Notes: a model not told the origin generated them from the sequence alone. Shown: positions 55,101-64,000, numbered from the stretch's first letter. The stretch is DNA of 64,000 bases from Trebouxia sp. TZW2008 (GCA_002118135.1 BDIU01000123.1:124001-188000), one strand, 5' to 3'. Numbers and translations are program-made.

Positions 55101-57760
55101 GTCAACCTGGCCCTATGCAAATGCAAAATGCCCCTGTGCAGAGTCAACCTCCCCAACCACCTCAAGGTCTTCATCAGGCTGCTGCTGCCATGCCTTCAAG
55201 TTCCGCCACAGCCAGGCCCAGTGCTGCCACAGCTGCGGCAAGTCCTGCCACAGCCAGATCCAGTTCTGCCACAGCTATGGCTCAGCACAACCCAGGCAGG
55301 CTCTTTCTTCAGCAGCTGCAGCAGGGAGGGCTGCAGCCAAACGCCCTGCCTCAACAGCCCTCAGCCCCTGTGAGTACTGACCTAGCCGGCAAGCTGCTGC
55401 TGCAACAGCTACAGAGGGTGTTCGTGTCTGGTGCGTCTGAGGCTGCCACTAGGGACTCAGTTGGGGCAGTTGCAAACACCGTTCAGCCTGAGCCTTCAGC
55501 CCCTCTTGCTCCTACATCTGTCCTTCTTCAAAACGCTGCTGCTGCTCAGTATGGTACGCATTCAAGTTATCCGCTGCCTCATTCTCAATTATGTGTGCTC
55601 TGTATAGCGCGCTTGCAGGTCATTCAGCTACTACGTTTTCAGCTGTGCGTGCTGTGCACGCTTGAATGGGGGCAGTGTATCAAGTGCTGTTGTCATTTCA
55701 ATAGCAGCAGGTATGTCCTGCTGGAGAATGCTGCTGCTGCGGCTGCTCAGAAAGCCTGGCATATAAGTTAGCCATCGCCTCAATCTCGGCGATGCATGCT
55801 CAGTTTGGTACCCATTTGGACCATCCCTCGTTTGTCAGCTGCGCGCACTGTACATGTCTGTCTGAGTGAGTGCAACAACACACCTTGCTGTCAGCATCTG
55901 TGAAGCAGCTGAGGCGCTGCTGTCACCACAGTGGCAGTGTGAGCTGTGCTGTGGCTGTATGAAGTCTTGCTGCAGTCTTTCCAAATGCTTTGGGCATATC
56001 CCAGGCTGCCTCTTTAGACAGAGGCTCCCGCTATGGCGCTCAACGGCGTAGACTTTTCTTTTGATTTCTTGGCCATGTCTGCAGTGCGCTTGGAATAATC
56101 ATTGCTGATATAGCTGGCTTTCATCAGTGCACTGCAACTTCCTTTGCATGGAGGACCATTGTTGCTATTGCTGTTACATCAACAGCCAAAGCAGACAGTG
56201 GAGAATGTGTTCAACAGATCACTGCCCTGCTCTCTGCAGATCCAGTCACAAAGCAGAGTGTTTAAAACAACATCATGCATTGTCAGTACATGATCAGCAA
56301 GATTGCTGAGTTTGTTGACGTATTCAGTGCCAGACTGTTGTGCAGGTCAAACTGCTTCAGAGCTGGACCCTTCTAGCATGGGCAGGCAACCCCCAGGCTT
56401 CCAGGGGCCACCCCCAAGCCCAACCCCGGGCTTCCAGGGGCCCAGAGGCTCCCATCCTGGTCGAAGGGGCAGGGCAGGACGAGGCAGCCCTCAGCAGGGC
56501 CCTAGCAGAGGGCAATTCCAGGCAACTGCCCCTAGGATAAGCCCCTCTGGTCCAGTCAGCAGGCAAGGGCAGGCGCAACAGCCCTTGCCCCCAAGGGCTG
56601 CTCCAAACAGGGCAGGGCAAGAGCCCTCAGCATCAGCGGGTGTTACAAGCAGATCTGGCGCAGCAACACAGCAGGTGCTAGGTGCTGCAGCAATGTCTAG
56701 TCAGCCACAGCAAGCACTCTCAGGCGCTGCTTCTGGGCAGACAGCAGCAGCAGCACAACAGGCCACAAAAGCTATAGCTGGGCAGCAGCGACCCAACGCT
56801 GAGACTGCAAGCGATAGCAGCGCAGCAGCTTCAGAACCACAGGAGGCAAAGCCTGCAAGCATAGCCAAGCAACAGCCTCAGCAGCAGCAGTCAACCCAGG
56901 ATGCACTGAAGCAGCAGGCGGCCAAGGACGCATTTCAAGCCGAGCTTGAAAGGCAGCAAGCCAGACCCTCAAGTGCAGGGAGACCAACACAGCACCAAAT
57001 GCAGCAGCTCAAGCTTCTGCAGCGCTTGAATGCTGTGGATGCCAGTGTCAGCTTGGCGAACCTGCCATCAATGAGTAGCCAGTTTGTGGCAACGGTCAAC
57101 AGCAATGGCAACATGGCAAGGCGACTGGAGGGTTCTGCCACAGGTGTGCTGTCCTCACCAGCGAATAGCTGTTTGCAACATGAAAACAACTGTGATCCAC
57201 CTGCTGGTACTTTTGACAGAAGCTGACTCCATGTCCAGCCAGCAAGTGACCACCCTAGCTTTGTGTTGAATTGCTTGACATCCTACACTTAGTGAACCAT
57301 CGAATAGTCAGCACAGGAGTTCCTTCATTCTTCATCACACTGCAGCATATGTAGCTCCATGAGGCATTGTATATGCATCAGCTACATCTGCCTCCTGCAC
57401 CGTACGATCAACATTATCTGCTTTCTTGCAGCTGTGACAAGTCATCCTGACATGTCTGCAGGAATTCCTAATCCCCCAGCGGCATCAAACTTGGATGAGC
57501 TGTGGGCCAAGCTGCAGCAGCAGCATAGTCAAGAAGCTGACGCATTGAGGTCCAGCAGAAGAGCTAATTCAGGCAGTTTGGCAGCAAATGATCAGAGCAA
57601 TCTCAGATCAGCCTTGTCTGCAGGACCAGCTGGGGTCTCTTCACTAACTGTAGCTTCAACCAGTACAGTAGAAAAGCAACTGAACGAATCTGTGCAAAGT
57701 CCACGACCGCGCACAGGACAGATGTCTGAAGCAGATTTCTGGAGAGATCTGCAGAAGTGA
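31133..57760 (+). CDS. XRN1: XRN1-type 5'-3' exoribonuclease (2053 aa)
   Basis: Twenty-six exons: 31133-31136, 31221-31469, 31691-31761, 32059-32233, 32806-32939, 33695-33947, 34431-34612, 35043-35150, 35733-35891, 37676-37788, 38085-38262, 38999-39169, 40338-40526, 40820-40966, 45042-45182, 45511-45609, 46166-46288, 46563-46736, 47207-47396, 47886-48046, 48890-49069, 49494-49689, 50205-50390, 54102-55553, 56346-57143, 57432-57760. They sum to 6162 nt in frame. XRN1 degrades decapped 5'-monophosphate RNA in the cytoplasm. Catalytic positions are present: YLDMNGIIH (D35), [21 protein letters not shown] (E173, E175), [11 protein letters not shown] (D203, D205) and GNDFLP (D292). The XRN1-specific half follows ([41 protein letters not shown]). 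Residues 1195-2053 are a disordered Gln/Ala/Pro/Ser tail with six copies of a G..[LF][LV].Q[LV]Q motif. The first coding exon is only ATGG. Intron 13 is GC-AG. Confidence 0.93.
32617..32670 (+). repeat. Echo of XRN1 exon 5 start
   Basis: GGGCATGACGCTCCTGTTGA and following bases copy the acceptor and first 40 bases of exon 5 (32806), 186 bp upstream. Confidence 0.85.
32708..32785 (+). repeat. Dispersed repeat family A, partial copy 3
   Basis: The 3' half of the unit is present: TACATACCTATCCAAGTGGC, then AGCCTGCCTAGCATGCG and an AATGAATG tail. It lies in XRN1 intron 4. Confidence 0.65.
33118..33222 (+). repeat. Dispersed repeat family A, copy 4
   Basis: A full unit from CACAGGACCGAAGTGGTTGG to GAATGAATGAAACTG. 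It lies in XRN1 intron 5. Confidence 0.8.
35320..35410 (+). repeat. Echo of XRN1 exon 8 end
   Basis: CAGCAAGAGTGGGATGAAGC and the following 70 bases repeat the exon 8 end and its intron start (35116-35205), about 204 bp downstream. The frame is altered. Confidence 0.8.
35995..36070 (+). repeat. Echo of XRN1 exon 9 end
   Basis: CAGGGCAGGGAATGCAGCCC and GCCTTCAAGATG resemble the exon 9 end (GGGCAAGGAGATGCAGCCC.. CTTTCAAG). The donor GT is lost. Confidence 0.75.
37425..37610 (+). repeat. Two echoes of XRN1 exon 10 start
   Basis: AGGCCAAGTACT followed by CAGA and a LGI/PGI-type continuation occurs at about 37430 and 37541, before the true exon at 37676. Acceptors AG are kept and the frames are lost. 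Confidence 0.85.
38705..38960 (+). pseudogene. Two extra copies of XRN1 exon 12 first half
   Basis: Acceptor TTGCAG or CCTGCAG followed by [19 protein letters not shown] and [19 protein letters not shown] occurs at 38714 and 38861, before the true exon at 38999. The reading frame is intact to EGKR. Then CTGTTTC replaces the NDWEGV continuation, and no good donor follows, so they are probably dead. Confidence 0.88.
39245..40060 (+). repeat. Donor-side echoes of XRN1 exon 12
   Basis: Copies of the segment encoding [20 protein letters not shown] with TCAAGG|GTACGC or GTAAGC donors occur at about 39249-39370, 39465-39550, 39655-39695, 39750-39845 and 39995-40055. The first is open and nearly identical to the true exon. 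Later copies decay. Confidence 0.9.
40158..40245 (+). pseudogene. Truncated copy of XRN1 exon 13
   Basis: A TTGCAG acceptor and [19 protein letters not shown] precede the true exon 13 (40338) by about 177 bp. The copy then reads into a stop after SSHSA and lacks the Pro-rich second half. Confidence 0.88.
41600..43900. repeat. About 215-bp satellite-like array in XRN1 intron 14
   Basis: About ten units, anchored by TTGTCTCTGC or its variant near 41766, 41981, 42190, 42411, 42613, 42826, 43046, 43260, 43505 and 43755. Spacing is about 210-220 bp, lengthening to about 245-250 bp at the right end. Each unit also has AGCAGGAGCAGA, GACACAGTGCCACACA-like and GACTGGCTGTAGC phrases. I could not relate the unit to an exon of this gene. 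Confidence 0.9.
44430..44560 (-). repeat. Dispersed repeat family B, copy 3 (inverted)
   Basis: Reverse-complement match to 22640-22760 over about 115 bp. It lies in XRN1 intron 14 next to the satellite array. Confidence 0.8.
44755..45040 (+). pseudogene. Two echoes of XRN1 exon 15 start
   Basis: GATGCAG acceptors followed by [13 protein letters not shown] and a [17 protein letters not shown] sequence occur at about 44771 and 44921, before the true exon at 45042. Both diverge after about 15 codons. Confidence 0.85.
45280..45366 (+). pseudogene. Echo of XRN1 exon 15 end with both splice sites
   Basis: GGCAG acceptor, [19 protein letters not shown] and an AAG|GTATGC donor form a clean copy of the exon's second half. 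Its entry phase differs from exon 15's exit phase, so inclusion would shift the frame. Confidence 0.85.
45640..45885 (+). repeat. About 65-bp array of XRN1 exon 16 donor echoes
   Basis: The end of exon 16 (encoding RQFLVKH) plus GTAAGCCYAGCAC recurs at about 45652, 45717, 45781 and 45858. Only the first copy keeps the GTAAGC donor. Confidence 0.85.
46760..47160 (+). pseudogene. Two echoes of XRN1 exon 19
   Basis: Segments resembling [17 protein letters not shown] to ATARRILS occur at about 46765-46860 and 46985-47125, before the true exon at 47207. The frames are disrupted. Confidence 0.85.
48100..48330 (+). repeat. Two echoes of XRN1 exon 20 end
   Basis: TATGTGCAAGCG to GAGCAATATAAGGTAGGC (about 48102-48180) and a second copy (48250-48326) repeat the coding end [19 protein letters not shown] and the donor. 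Confidence 0.9.
48640..48835 (+). repeat. Echoes of XRN1 exon 21 start
   Basis: TTGCAGGCATGAC and TCTGCAGGCATGACACAGCT, with the following [24 protein letters not shown] frame, precede the true exon at 48890 by about 165 bp. Confidence 0.85.
49940..50075 (+). repeat. Echo of XRN1 exon 23 start
   Basis: CAGGGGAACATACAGTGGGC and GAGGTGCTGTGTGATAG resemble exon 23 (GGGGAACAGTAGTGGGCATT), about 255 bp upstream. The frame is broken. Confidence 0.8.
50455..52720 (+). repeat. Array derived from the XRN1 exon 23 end (intron 23)
   Basis: Variants of GCTCCTGCTGACTTGCTCAA with CAGCAACATCACAGGT-like donors recur many times. A more uniform block with about 210-bp period lies at about 51030-51890 (CAGCTTGTCCTTGCTCACCC at about 51242, 51451, 51661 and a variant near 51870). 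Copies differ widely in age. Confidence 0.85.
53078..53178 (+). repeat. Dispersed repeat family A, copy 5
   Basis: GAACTGGTTGGAGACAGTTG through GGGCCCGCTGAGCCTGCC to an AATGAATGAACAAATGAAT tail. XRN1 intron 23. Confidence 0.8.
53703..53805 (+). repeat. Dispersed repeat family A, copy 6
   Basis: A second full unit in the same intron, about 630 bp from copy 5. It has GAACTGGTTGGAGACAGTTG and GGGCCTGCTGAGCCTGTTTA, and an eroded tail. Confidence 0.8.
56000..56062 (+). repeat. Dispersed repeat family C, copy 2
   Basis: CAGGCTGCCTCTTTAGACAG with hairpin CCTCTTTAGACAGAGG, then a CGCTCAACGGCG-like stretch corresponding to CGCCTAACGGC at 28652. It lies in XRN1 intron 24. Confidence 0.6.
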
Positions 57761-58337
57761 TAGCCAGCTTGTGCATTTTATCCCAGCGTGCTTTGTTTAC
57801 GATGTATGTTGCTAGGGATATGAGACTTGTGAGGTGTTACCGCGCACTGTGGTCTTCGTAGTGTTTGATGAAGACCACTATCGCACCCTCTGCAAGGCAA
57901 ACTCGACAAGTCTGTTACACTTTGGCCAAACAATGCATTTTAACAGCTCGGGTCTGACCACGCTGCATGCATTGCAAACAATTTGCCACAGTCCCTTGCA
58001 TCAAGTTATTTGCTTGATTGAAGCGATTCAGAGTACTTACATCTTAATTGCCACTTGTAATACTAAGCCTTAGACACATTTGCCACTTTTCCTGGTCATC
58101 TGAGCTGCTGAAATTACGCCTTTATCTACATCTACCTCACATTGAAAGTGCCAAAATTGATACACATGTACAGGTGGACTCAAATGCTGTGCTGAACTGA
58201 CAATGCTGGTGTGAAAATTGAGAGGACGAATTGACAGAGCCAGTGGAACATGGTCAGCAAAATAGATGGCTGCTTCTGTGCTCCTGCAAAATGGCTTCAT
58301 ATGATACAGATGGTATTCGCTGATCTGCAACTGCAGT
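57761..58337. other. Convergent intergenic region (XRN1 / 218-aa gene)
   Basis: This is the 3' flank of both genes. No domain-bearing frame was seen. Confidence 0.4.
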
Positions 58338-59644
58338 TCAGTTCATGAAGGGTCTGTAGTACTTCAGGTCTTCAAGCAGGCCCATCTTCCACCAGCCTCT
58401 GGGCACCATCTGCAGAAGCAACACACACACACACAATAAATGCCACAAAGCAGATTGAGAGACTTAGCTTGTGCTTTTCCTTTTTCAGTCTGGGTCTGAA
58501 ACAGTTTCTAGCACAACGGCAAGGTGTGCCGCAAAGCAGATGAACACTGTTCAGACAGCAAGACAGAGGAATGCAACAAGCAGATAACAATTCTGAGCAC
58601 AAAGGCCAGGCGCTTTCAAAGCAGATGAAGTTTCTTAGCAAAGACAACAGAGGAAGGCACAATGCAGATCACAACAGTGTCCAGCACAAAGGCTAGGTGT
58701 TCTACAAAGCACATGCACACTGTCGAAAGAGCAACAGACCGGAATACAGCTGTGACTGGATATTAGAGCAGCAAAGTTTACCGTGTCATCAGGGTGGTAC
58801 CAAGAGAGGCGTGCTTTCGGACGTGTCTTGTTGTTTTCAGCAATCAAAGTCTTTTGCACTGTTTCATTCTGAGCAGCCCTGCAATTGACAAATATTGCAG
58901 CTCAGCCAGAATTCTGCAAAGGCTGGCTCAAACTTAAGCTTGCAGCAGCGCTCAACTTTTTGCAGGACTCTCTTACAGCAGAAGGGGAGGCAAGGAACAC
59001 TCACCATCGAGTGATTGGAAAGACATGAGGAATTGAGGGAACAGACAGAGGCTGGTCAAGCCTCTTCAGCTTGGCTGCAGCTAGATTGGACTTGCGTTGC
59101 TCCTCCTGAACGGCTTGAAAAGCTGGTGCCACACGGTCGCCAAGTCTGTCGGCCCAGGCTCGCAATGGCAGTCCAGCAAAGGGGTCTGATGCAGCTGCGC
59201 GTTCAGTGGCACTTAGCTTGGGCTGAGCCTCGACAGTGTGTGTCTTGCGCTTGTCGAGGGTGGGGATCTTGAGATCTGCTCCGATGTGCAGGCTGAAGCT
59301 CTGCAGCAACAGCATGCTGAATGGCTGTGGGTGCGGAGAATTGAGCAAGCCGCGAGCGTGACTGGCCGATAAGATCTACCTTCAGAACTTTTTGAGCAGC
59401 AGGCGCTTCCGCAGGCAGGCTCTCGACCACAGCCTCCGCGGATTTCGCATCCTCTTGATGCTTGTCAAGAAGGACCTCAGCAGTCGAGCGTGCCTGCAGC
59501 AATTTGCACGCTAAAAATCCCAGCGATCACAGCCACCAGAAAACAAGGCAGAAAGCTCGACCTTACCTGGCTCGAGACTAGGCTTGCGGCGAACGGCATG
59601 CGCTTCAAGACCGGAGCTGCCGCCTTCAGCATCTGCTGAGCCAT
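58338..59644 (-). CDS. Putative mitochondrial protein, unknown function (218 aa)
   Basis: Five exons (59644-59567, 59493-59380, 59300-59005, 58878-58782, 58409-58338) join to 657 nt with consistent phases and GT-AG introns. The N-terminus MAQQMLKAAAPVLKRMPF is an amphipathic, basic, acid-free leader typical of mitochondrial import. A later QAR|STAEV could be the processing site. The middle is helical and charged (KLSATERAAASDPF, QEEQRKSNLAAAKLKRLD). The C-terminus GWWKMGLLEDLKYYRPFMN is aromatic and looks like the most constrained part. There is no membrane segment. I do not recognise the family. It could be an accessory subunit of a respiratory or ribosomal complex, but nothing in the sequence proves that. 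Confidence 0.72.
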
Positions 59645-60550
59645 GTTGGCCGGCGCGTCTCGGCTGAGCTGCACCTGCTTATGTTGGCGTCGAGCTCACA
59701 ACGCGGAGATATCAAGTTTTGGGCTCCAGTACTTTAAGTCAGAAGTCAGGCTGGGAATCGAAATGCCAGCGTTTGCATCGGGACAGCGTTCAGATCGCCC
59801 GCGGCCCTTCGAGAGGGCGCTTCGGTGCCTGCATCGTCTCGGCAATGATGAGCAGCATGCAGGCTGCGAGTGCGGCCCTTTGGCAGGCTGTGTTCACAAG
59901 ATTCGCTACGACTTGATGACTTTCACAGGGCTTGTTTTTCCAGCCCCCACGACCTGTCACGCGCAGCGCTGCTAGCATTGCATGCATTGAATAAACAAAC
60001 TGTGTGTGCAGGGCATGCACGAGATCTGCAGGAGATGCCATGCATGGACAGATGAGTAAAGTCATAAACAGTCTCAAGCAACTCACTCCAGTAGATGACA
60101 TATCATTGAAGAACTACGGCTGCTGTCATTACTGGCAATGACAGAATTGCTGGTGATAGCACTCAACACTTCTGACGGGGCATCTTGCACAGGTGACAGC
60201 TGCAGCCTTGTCCAGCCTTGGACCTGAACCTGACCCGTTGTAACACCGCCAAGCCGCTTTGCAGCAGCAACAACAATTGTGGCTTGCAGCTGCTAGAGAG
60301 TCTCACATGCCCATGACTAATCTTGCAAAACTATGGTGCCTTGCCCTGATGAAAGCTTGCGCGTTGACCACAGTCGTGTACATGCGATGAGTTCGGTTGA
60401 CATCTAGTATACTTACTTGTGCTCGAAGCCATGACGTTAGCTTATGCCTCGCAGGCATATCCTGGTGCTGCTTCGGGGCACCACTTTGGCCACAGAGCCC
60501 AGACATGTCGTAGTAAAGCACCGCTGTCGGGGTCATGCATGATTATATAC
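59645..60550. promoter_or_regulatory. Divergent intergenic region (218-aa gene / GNAT gene)
   Basis: About 900 bp between divergent start codons, presumably holding both promoters. In-frame ATG codons upstream of 60551 (60431, 60536) could extend the GNAT leader. No other feature was recognised. Confidence 0.4.
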
Positions 60551-62684
60551 ATGCATCAGGCTTGTACACCCCGCACGTTGTTGCAAACGACGAGTGTCGC
60601 TAGGCGGCCGCACAACCCTCTCTGCGTACCTCGCTCTTCAACACATTCAGGTGTAGTTCGGCCCCATACAGTCGCATTCCAATCGCAAACGCCCATCGAA
60701 CAAGCACAACAGCTAAAACTCCCAAGCTCTGGACCGAAGTTCCAGCCTTTCAATCCTCAGGTATGTAGAATGCAGCTATCACCAGGAAGCAAAACACGCA
60801 TAAGATCACTGCGAATGCATCACCAAGCACTGCTTCATGATGTGCAGACCGGCGTGCGGCAAGATCTGTTCAACTATAGACGCGAGGCAAGACATGCATC
60901 GATGTTCTAGCATGCCATCTAGCCTGCAAACAATCACAAAGCAGGCTGAGGACAACCTGTTTTGCAGATAGAAGTTGCCGATGGCTCGCTGTTGATACAG
61001 CCGCTTACACCCAGCTGGGTGTATCCATGCGGCAGTCTTCTCACTGCAGCCTTTGCAGATGCCATGGGTGTTGTGCCTATGTACAGGTGCAGCAAACAAG
61101 TCTGAATTGCTATCACACGCATGCATGTCGTGCTACATGTCTTTACTTGATAAGGCCAGCAATGCAGGTTTATTAGATGCACTGGTAGTTTTGAAATGCA
61201 ACATGCAGGACGTTCATCCAGCATCAGATACGGCAGTATCTTGACCGACATGCAGACATGCCTCCAAAGGCTGTGGTGTTGGTTGCACTCTTAACACCCA
61301 AAAAAGCTTCCGAAGCCGACACAGCTCTAGAGTCCAGCAGTTCACAAGCTGATTCAGCAGAACCAGAAGGGTCAAACAGCAGGTAAGAACGCTGATGCCT
61401 GCAATTTGCGCCCTCTGCTAATGCTTGCTGATGCATGCCATACAGAAAAGTTAGTGACTCACATTGTTCATCTTGGCATGTACCCCATCCTCGCTGTGAT
61501 GTTGGAAGACATTTGCCCTGCATTTCTAAAAATTTCTGCTGTTAGACTTTCTCCAGCGGAGAGTGCTGTGCAAACTTTATAGTGCGGGCCTAAACGTACA
61601 TGCATGTGATGCCACATGGCTTGAGATGTGAAGTCATGTGAGCTCCAGCTGCATGCTTGTACAGCTATGTTCACCTATGTCAAGACTTTGCTTACACAGG
61701 CGCATGATATAAACATGTGCTGCACTTGTTGACACCTTGCCTGATGTGTAACTCGGCATGTAGTGAACCTAGTCAAGAAGCAAGCACAAGCGGACGTGAG
61801 CAAGATGCAATTCTGGTTGGCACTGTGGAACTCTCATTCACACAATCAACAAGAGCAAGCTACTTGACGCTCAATGCGCCTGCGGTAAGCCAAGAACATG
61901 ATAATTGGATTTGATCATTGCCAGCACTGCAAGTGCACATCCTGTGAGTCTAGTGCGCACGTAACATCTACAAAAAGTGCTGTCAGCCTCATTGTTTTAC
62001 AGTCAAGATTTCTGCACCAAGGTACATTCATGTTGCAGGAATGAGCATACGTCTGTAACATGGCAATGATGGCCAAGTTTCTGTCCAAAATTGCATTCAC
62101 GTTGCGGGAATGCACATACCTGTTATAAGGCAATGCCTCATTGTTTGATGGCCAAATCTCCTGCCACAAAGTTGCATTCATGTTGCAGGAATGCGCTTAC
62201 CTGTGTAACATGGCAGTAGATGCAGAATACAGGCGAAGAGGCTATGGCAATATACTACTAGATGCAGCAGATGACATTGCAGACATCGCAGGCCAAAGGG
62301 ATATATACTTGCATCTCAGGTGTGTCTCTGAGGCAGTGTTGCATTGTTGAAAGGTGGCTACATGAAGCTACTACATGAAGCTGTGTACCCTTATACATGG
62401 CAGAATATGACAGTCACACCTGTGTTTAACTACAGTGTACATGCAGGGAACGCAGGGTGTTGCATGCTTGTGGAGTCATTTGTGCATTCAAGTGCAATTG
62501 CAACAATGCCAATATGTGCCACACCACTCTGTTGGTGGCATGCAGGTTTCAAGACGTAGCCCCAGCCAGCTTGTATAAGCAAGCTGGTTATGTATCTGAT
62601 AGGGCAGACTGCTTCTGGGTCAGACTGCTTGGGTTGGATAGGCGATACTTGATGAAGAAGCACCTCAGTGAACGCCAATTGTGA
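60551..62684 (+). CDS. GNAT-family N-acetyltransferase, probably plastid-targeted (297 aa)
   Basis: Six exons (60551-60760, 60968-61086, 61209-61382, 61764-61884, 62189-62319, 62546-62684) give 894 nt in frame. Residues 1-60 are Ser/Thr/Arg-rich with few acids, like a plastid transit peptide. The GNAT core follows: an N-terminal strand and helix (LLTAAFADAM, MYRTFIQHQIRQYLDRH), strand 2-4 hairpin (AVVLVALL, LVGTVELSF), and the acetyl-CoA motif A CNMAVDAEYRRRGYGNIL with the R.RGYGN pyrophosphate loop. Then come SLYKQAGYV and a C-terminal strand with LLGLDRRYLMKK. A Ser/Glu-rich insertion separates the two strand exons. Plant plastid GNATs acetylate protein N-termini, lysines or small amines, and the substrate here is unknown. 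The intron before exon 5 has two decayed copies of its acceptor. The start could lie further upstream in the same frame. Confidence 0.88.
62028..62140 (+). repeat. Two acceptor echoes of GNAT exon 5
   Basis: TTCATGTTGCAGGAATGAGC (about 62027) and TTCACGTTGCGGGAATGCAC (about 62095) repeat the true acceptor region TTCATGTTGCAGGAATGCGC (62177), at 68- and 82-bp spacing. The second has lost the AG. Confidence 0.88.
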
Positions 62685-64000
62685 GCGCTGAGCGCCAGCA
62701 TGCATAGATTGACCCGCCGTTTGCATTTGCAAAGCAGAAGACAAGCAAGTACCCAAGTTGCATTTGTTGCTCTTGTGACACGTCAACGCTCCCCAACAAA
62801 AAGAACTGTGAAGGCTATATCAAAGCCAGAGTAGATACAAGTTATGTTTCATTAGATAGAGGAGCACTTTTGGTGCTAATTTATTATGAATGTTCAAATT
62901 TGAACACATGTACATCAAATGTACTACTTAGCTCAGGTGTACATGGCTCCAGTCATGATCAAAGTAATGCAAACTGTTGCTGACTGCAGCTTGTACATGA
63001 TGGGCATTGTTACATAGAACGTATGCTATTGAGCCTTTGGTCAGGATCAAAAGTCATGCCAACAGGACAAGTCTTAGACAAAAGTTGCAAAAGCTTGCAA
63101 AGTGCAGCAGTTGCAAATTGTGGAACGCATACATATCAATGCACAACGCTTGCAATCAACACTGACCAGCTGAGACAGCACCACTCAAATTTAAAACGAC
63201 TGGCAAAAAAGCGTGTGGTACCAATGCGCCTTCGCACACGGAGATTCCATGTACCAATCTTAGGCCTGTTATCCATGCACCGACAGGGGAGAGAGCTAGA
63301 GCTTGCTCCGTTTCCGGCCTAAGCCTTTATGCCCTTCAGTATCCACCGCAGCAGTCGGAGCCTCCGCTCAACTGCCGCTGCAGACCCCTACCTTGCATTG
63401 GGCAAGCCCTCAACGACTGGTCAAGGGCCGTGAACAAAGGCGACCAGACCGCACACGCCAATTCCCACTTGGGTTACAGCGGGACGTGACCCCCGCCAAT
63501 GTGCAGAGCAAGCCGTACTGGATGGTTTGTTACCTGCAGTTCTTGAATAACATTTTGAGTATGGGATGTTTTCAAGCTTCAGAATCCGCAGACATCCCTT
63601 GCTAGCTGACCTCGTTCAGACAATCTCTACTTTCTACCGATTCTGACATCTGCAAAAGCAAATTGGAGCATACATTCGCTGAAGGGCAAGATTTTAGGGT
63701 TTGCTAGGGTACAAGTCTGCATTGTGTAGAACAGTGACAATTGCCAAAGCTGAATAGCACTGGGCAATGAAGCTGAAAGAAAAGGCTTATGCAATTCTAC
63801 AGAATCGTCACCATTTGACAAGAGTGCGATTGAAGCCTTCTTTGCAGCAGCTTCTTGATGCAAGTGAGCGGGCAGCACTATCAAATTGATCAAACCAGAC
63901 AGCACTCTGTGTGCTTTCTAGCATGCATGCATATATAGTCGGCTGAGACAAGCTGGAATAGACTTCTGCTAGCATGGCAGAAAGCGCAACACTGTATCAT
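62685..64000. other. Right-end region without an assigned gene
   Basis: A perfect 16-bp palindrome, TGTTCAAATTTGAACA, lies at 62891-62906. The segment 63215-63600 is GC-richer and has overlapping open frames (63023-63322 and 63303-63605), rich in Pro, Arg and Leu, that look more coding-like than the flanks. There are no recognisable domains and no convincing splice borders. It could be an exon of a gene continuing past the window. Confidence 0.35.

Overview
The window looks like nuclear DNA of a green alga (chlorophyte). It has spliceosomal introns with GT-AG borders (two are GC-AG), a chloroplast-targeted HCF101, proteins with apparent plastid or mitochondrial presequences, and no bacterial-style operons. 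I cannot name the genus. No rRNA, tRNA, CRISPR array or intact transposon with a coding region was recognised.

Eight protein genes can be modelled, and they alternate strictly in strand. Left to right they are: a 72-aa one-TM protein (263-593, -); an unknown membrane protein with an IF1-like N-terminus (1702-3401, +); a DEDDh 3'-5' exonuclease of the REX4/ISG20 type (4245-5713, -); HCF101, a chloroplast Fe-S scaffold (5775-11897, +); a P5B-like P-type ATPase of 17 kb (12822-29687, -); XRN1, a 5'-3' exoribonuclease with 26 exons over 26.6 kb (31133-57760, +); a small putative mitochondrial protein (58338-59644, -); and a GNAT acetyltransferase (60551-62684, +). Exons were joined by hand using splice sites and reading phase. 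All models except the ATPase close to a whole number of codons. One exon of the ATPase, between its second membrane segment and the actuator domain, was not found.

The products serve different compartments: plastid Fe-S assembly (HCF101), RNA turnover (XRN1, REX4-like), a membrane pump (P5B) and mitochondria or plastid (small proteins). No shared pathway is evident. The close head-to-head pair REX4-like/HCF101 (61 bp between start codons) probably shares a promoter.

The most striking feature is not a gene. Almost every long intron of the IF1-like, HCF101, P5B, XRN1 and GNAT genes contains decayed tandem copies ('echoes') of the adjoining exon edge with its splice site. Acceptor-side copies lie upstream of the true exon and donor-side copies lie downstream. 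Periods run from 65 to about 250 bp, and two arrays have a period of 80 bp. This suggests that introns here grow by repeated tandem duplication of exon/intron borders. The window also carries three small dispersed repeat families, one SINE-like, and a six-copy linear motif in the XRN1 tail.
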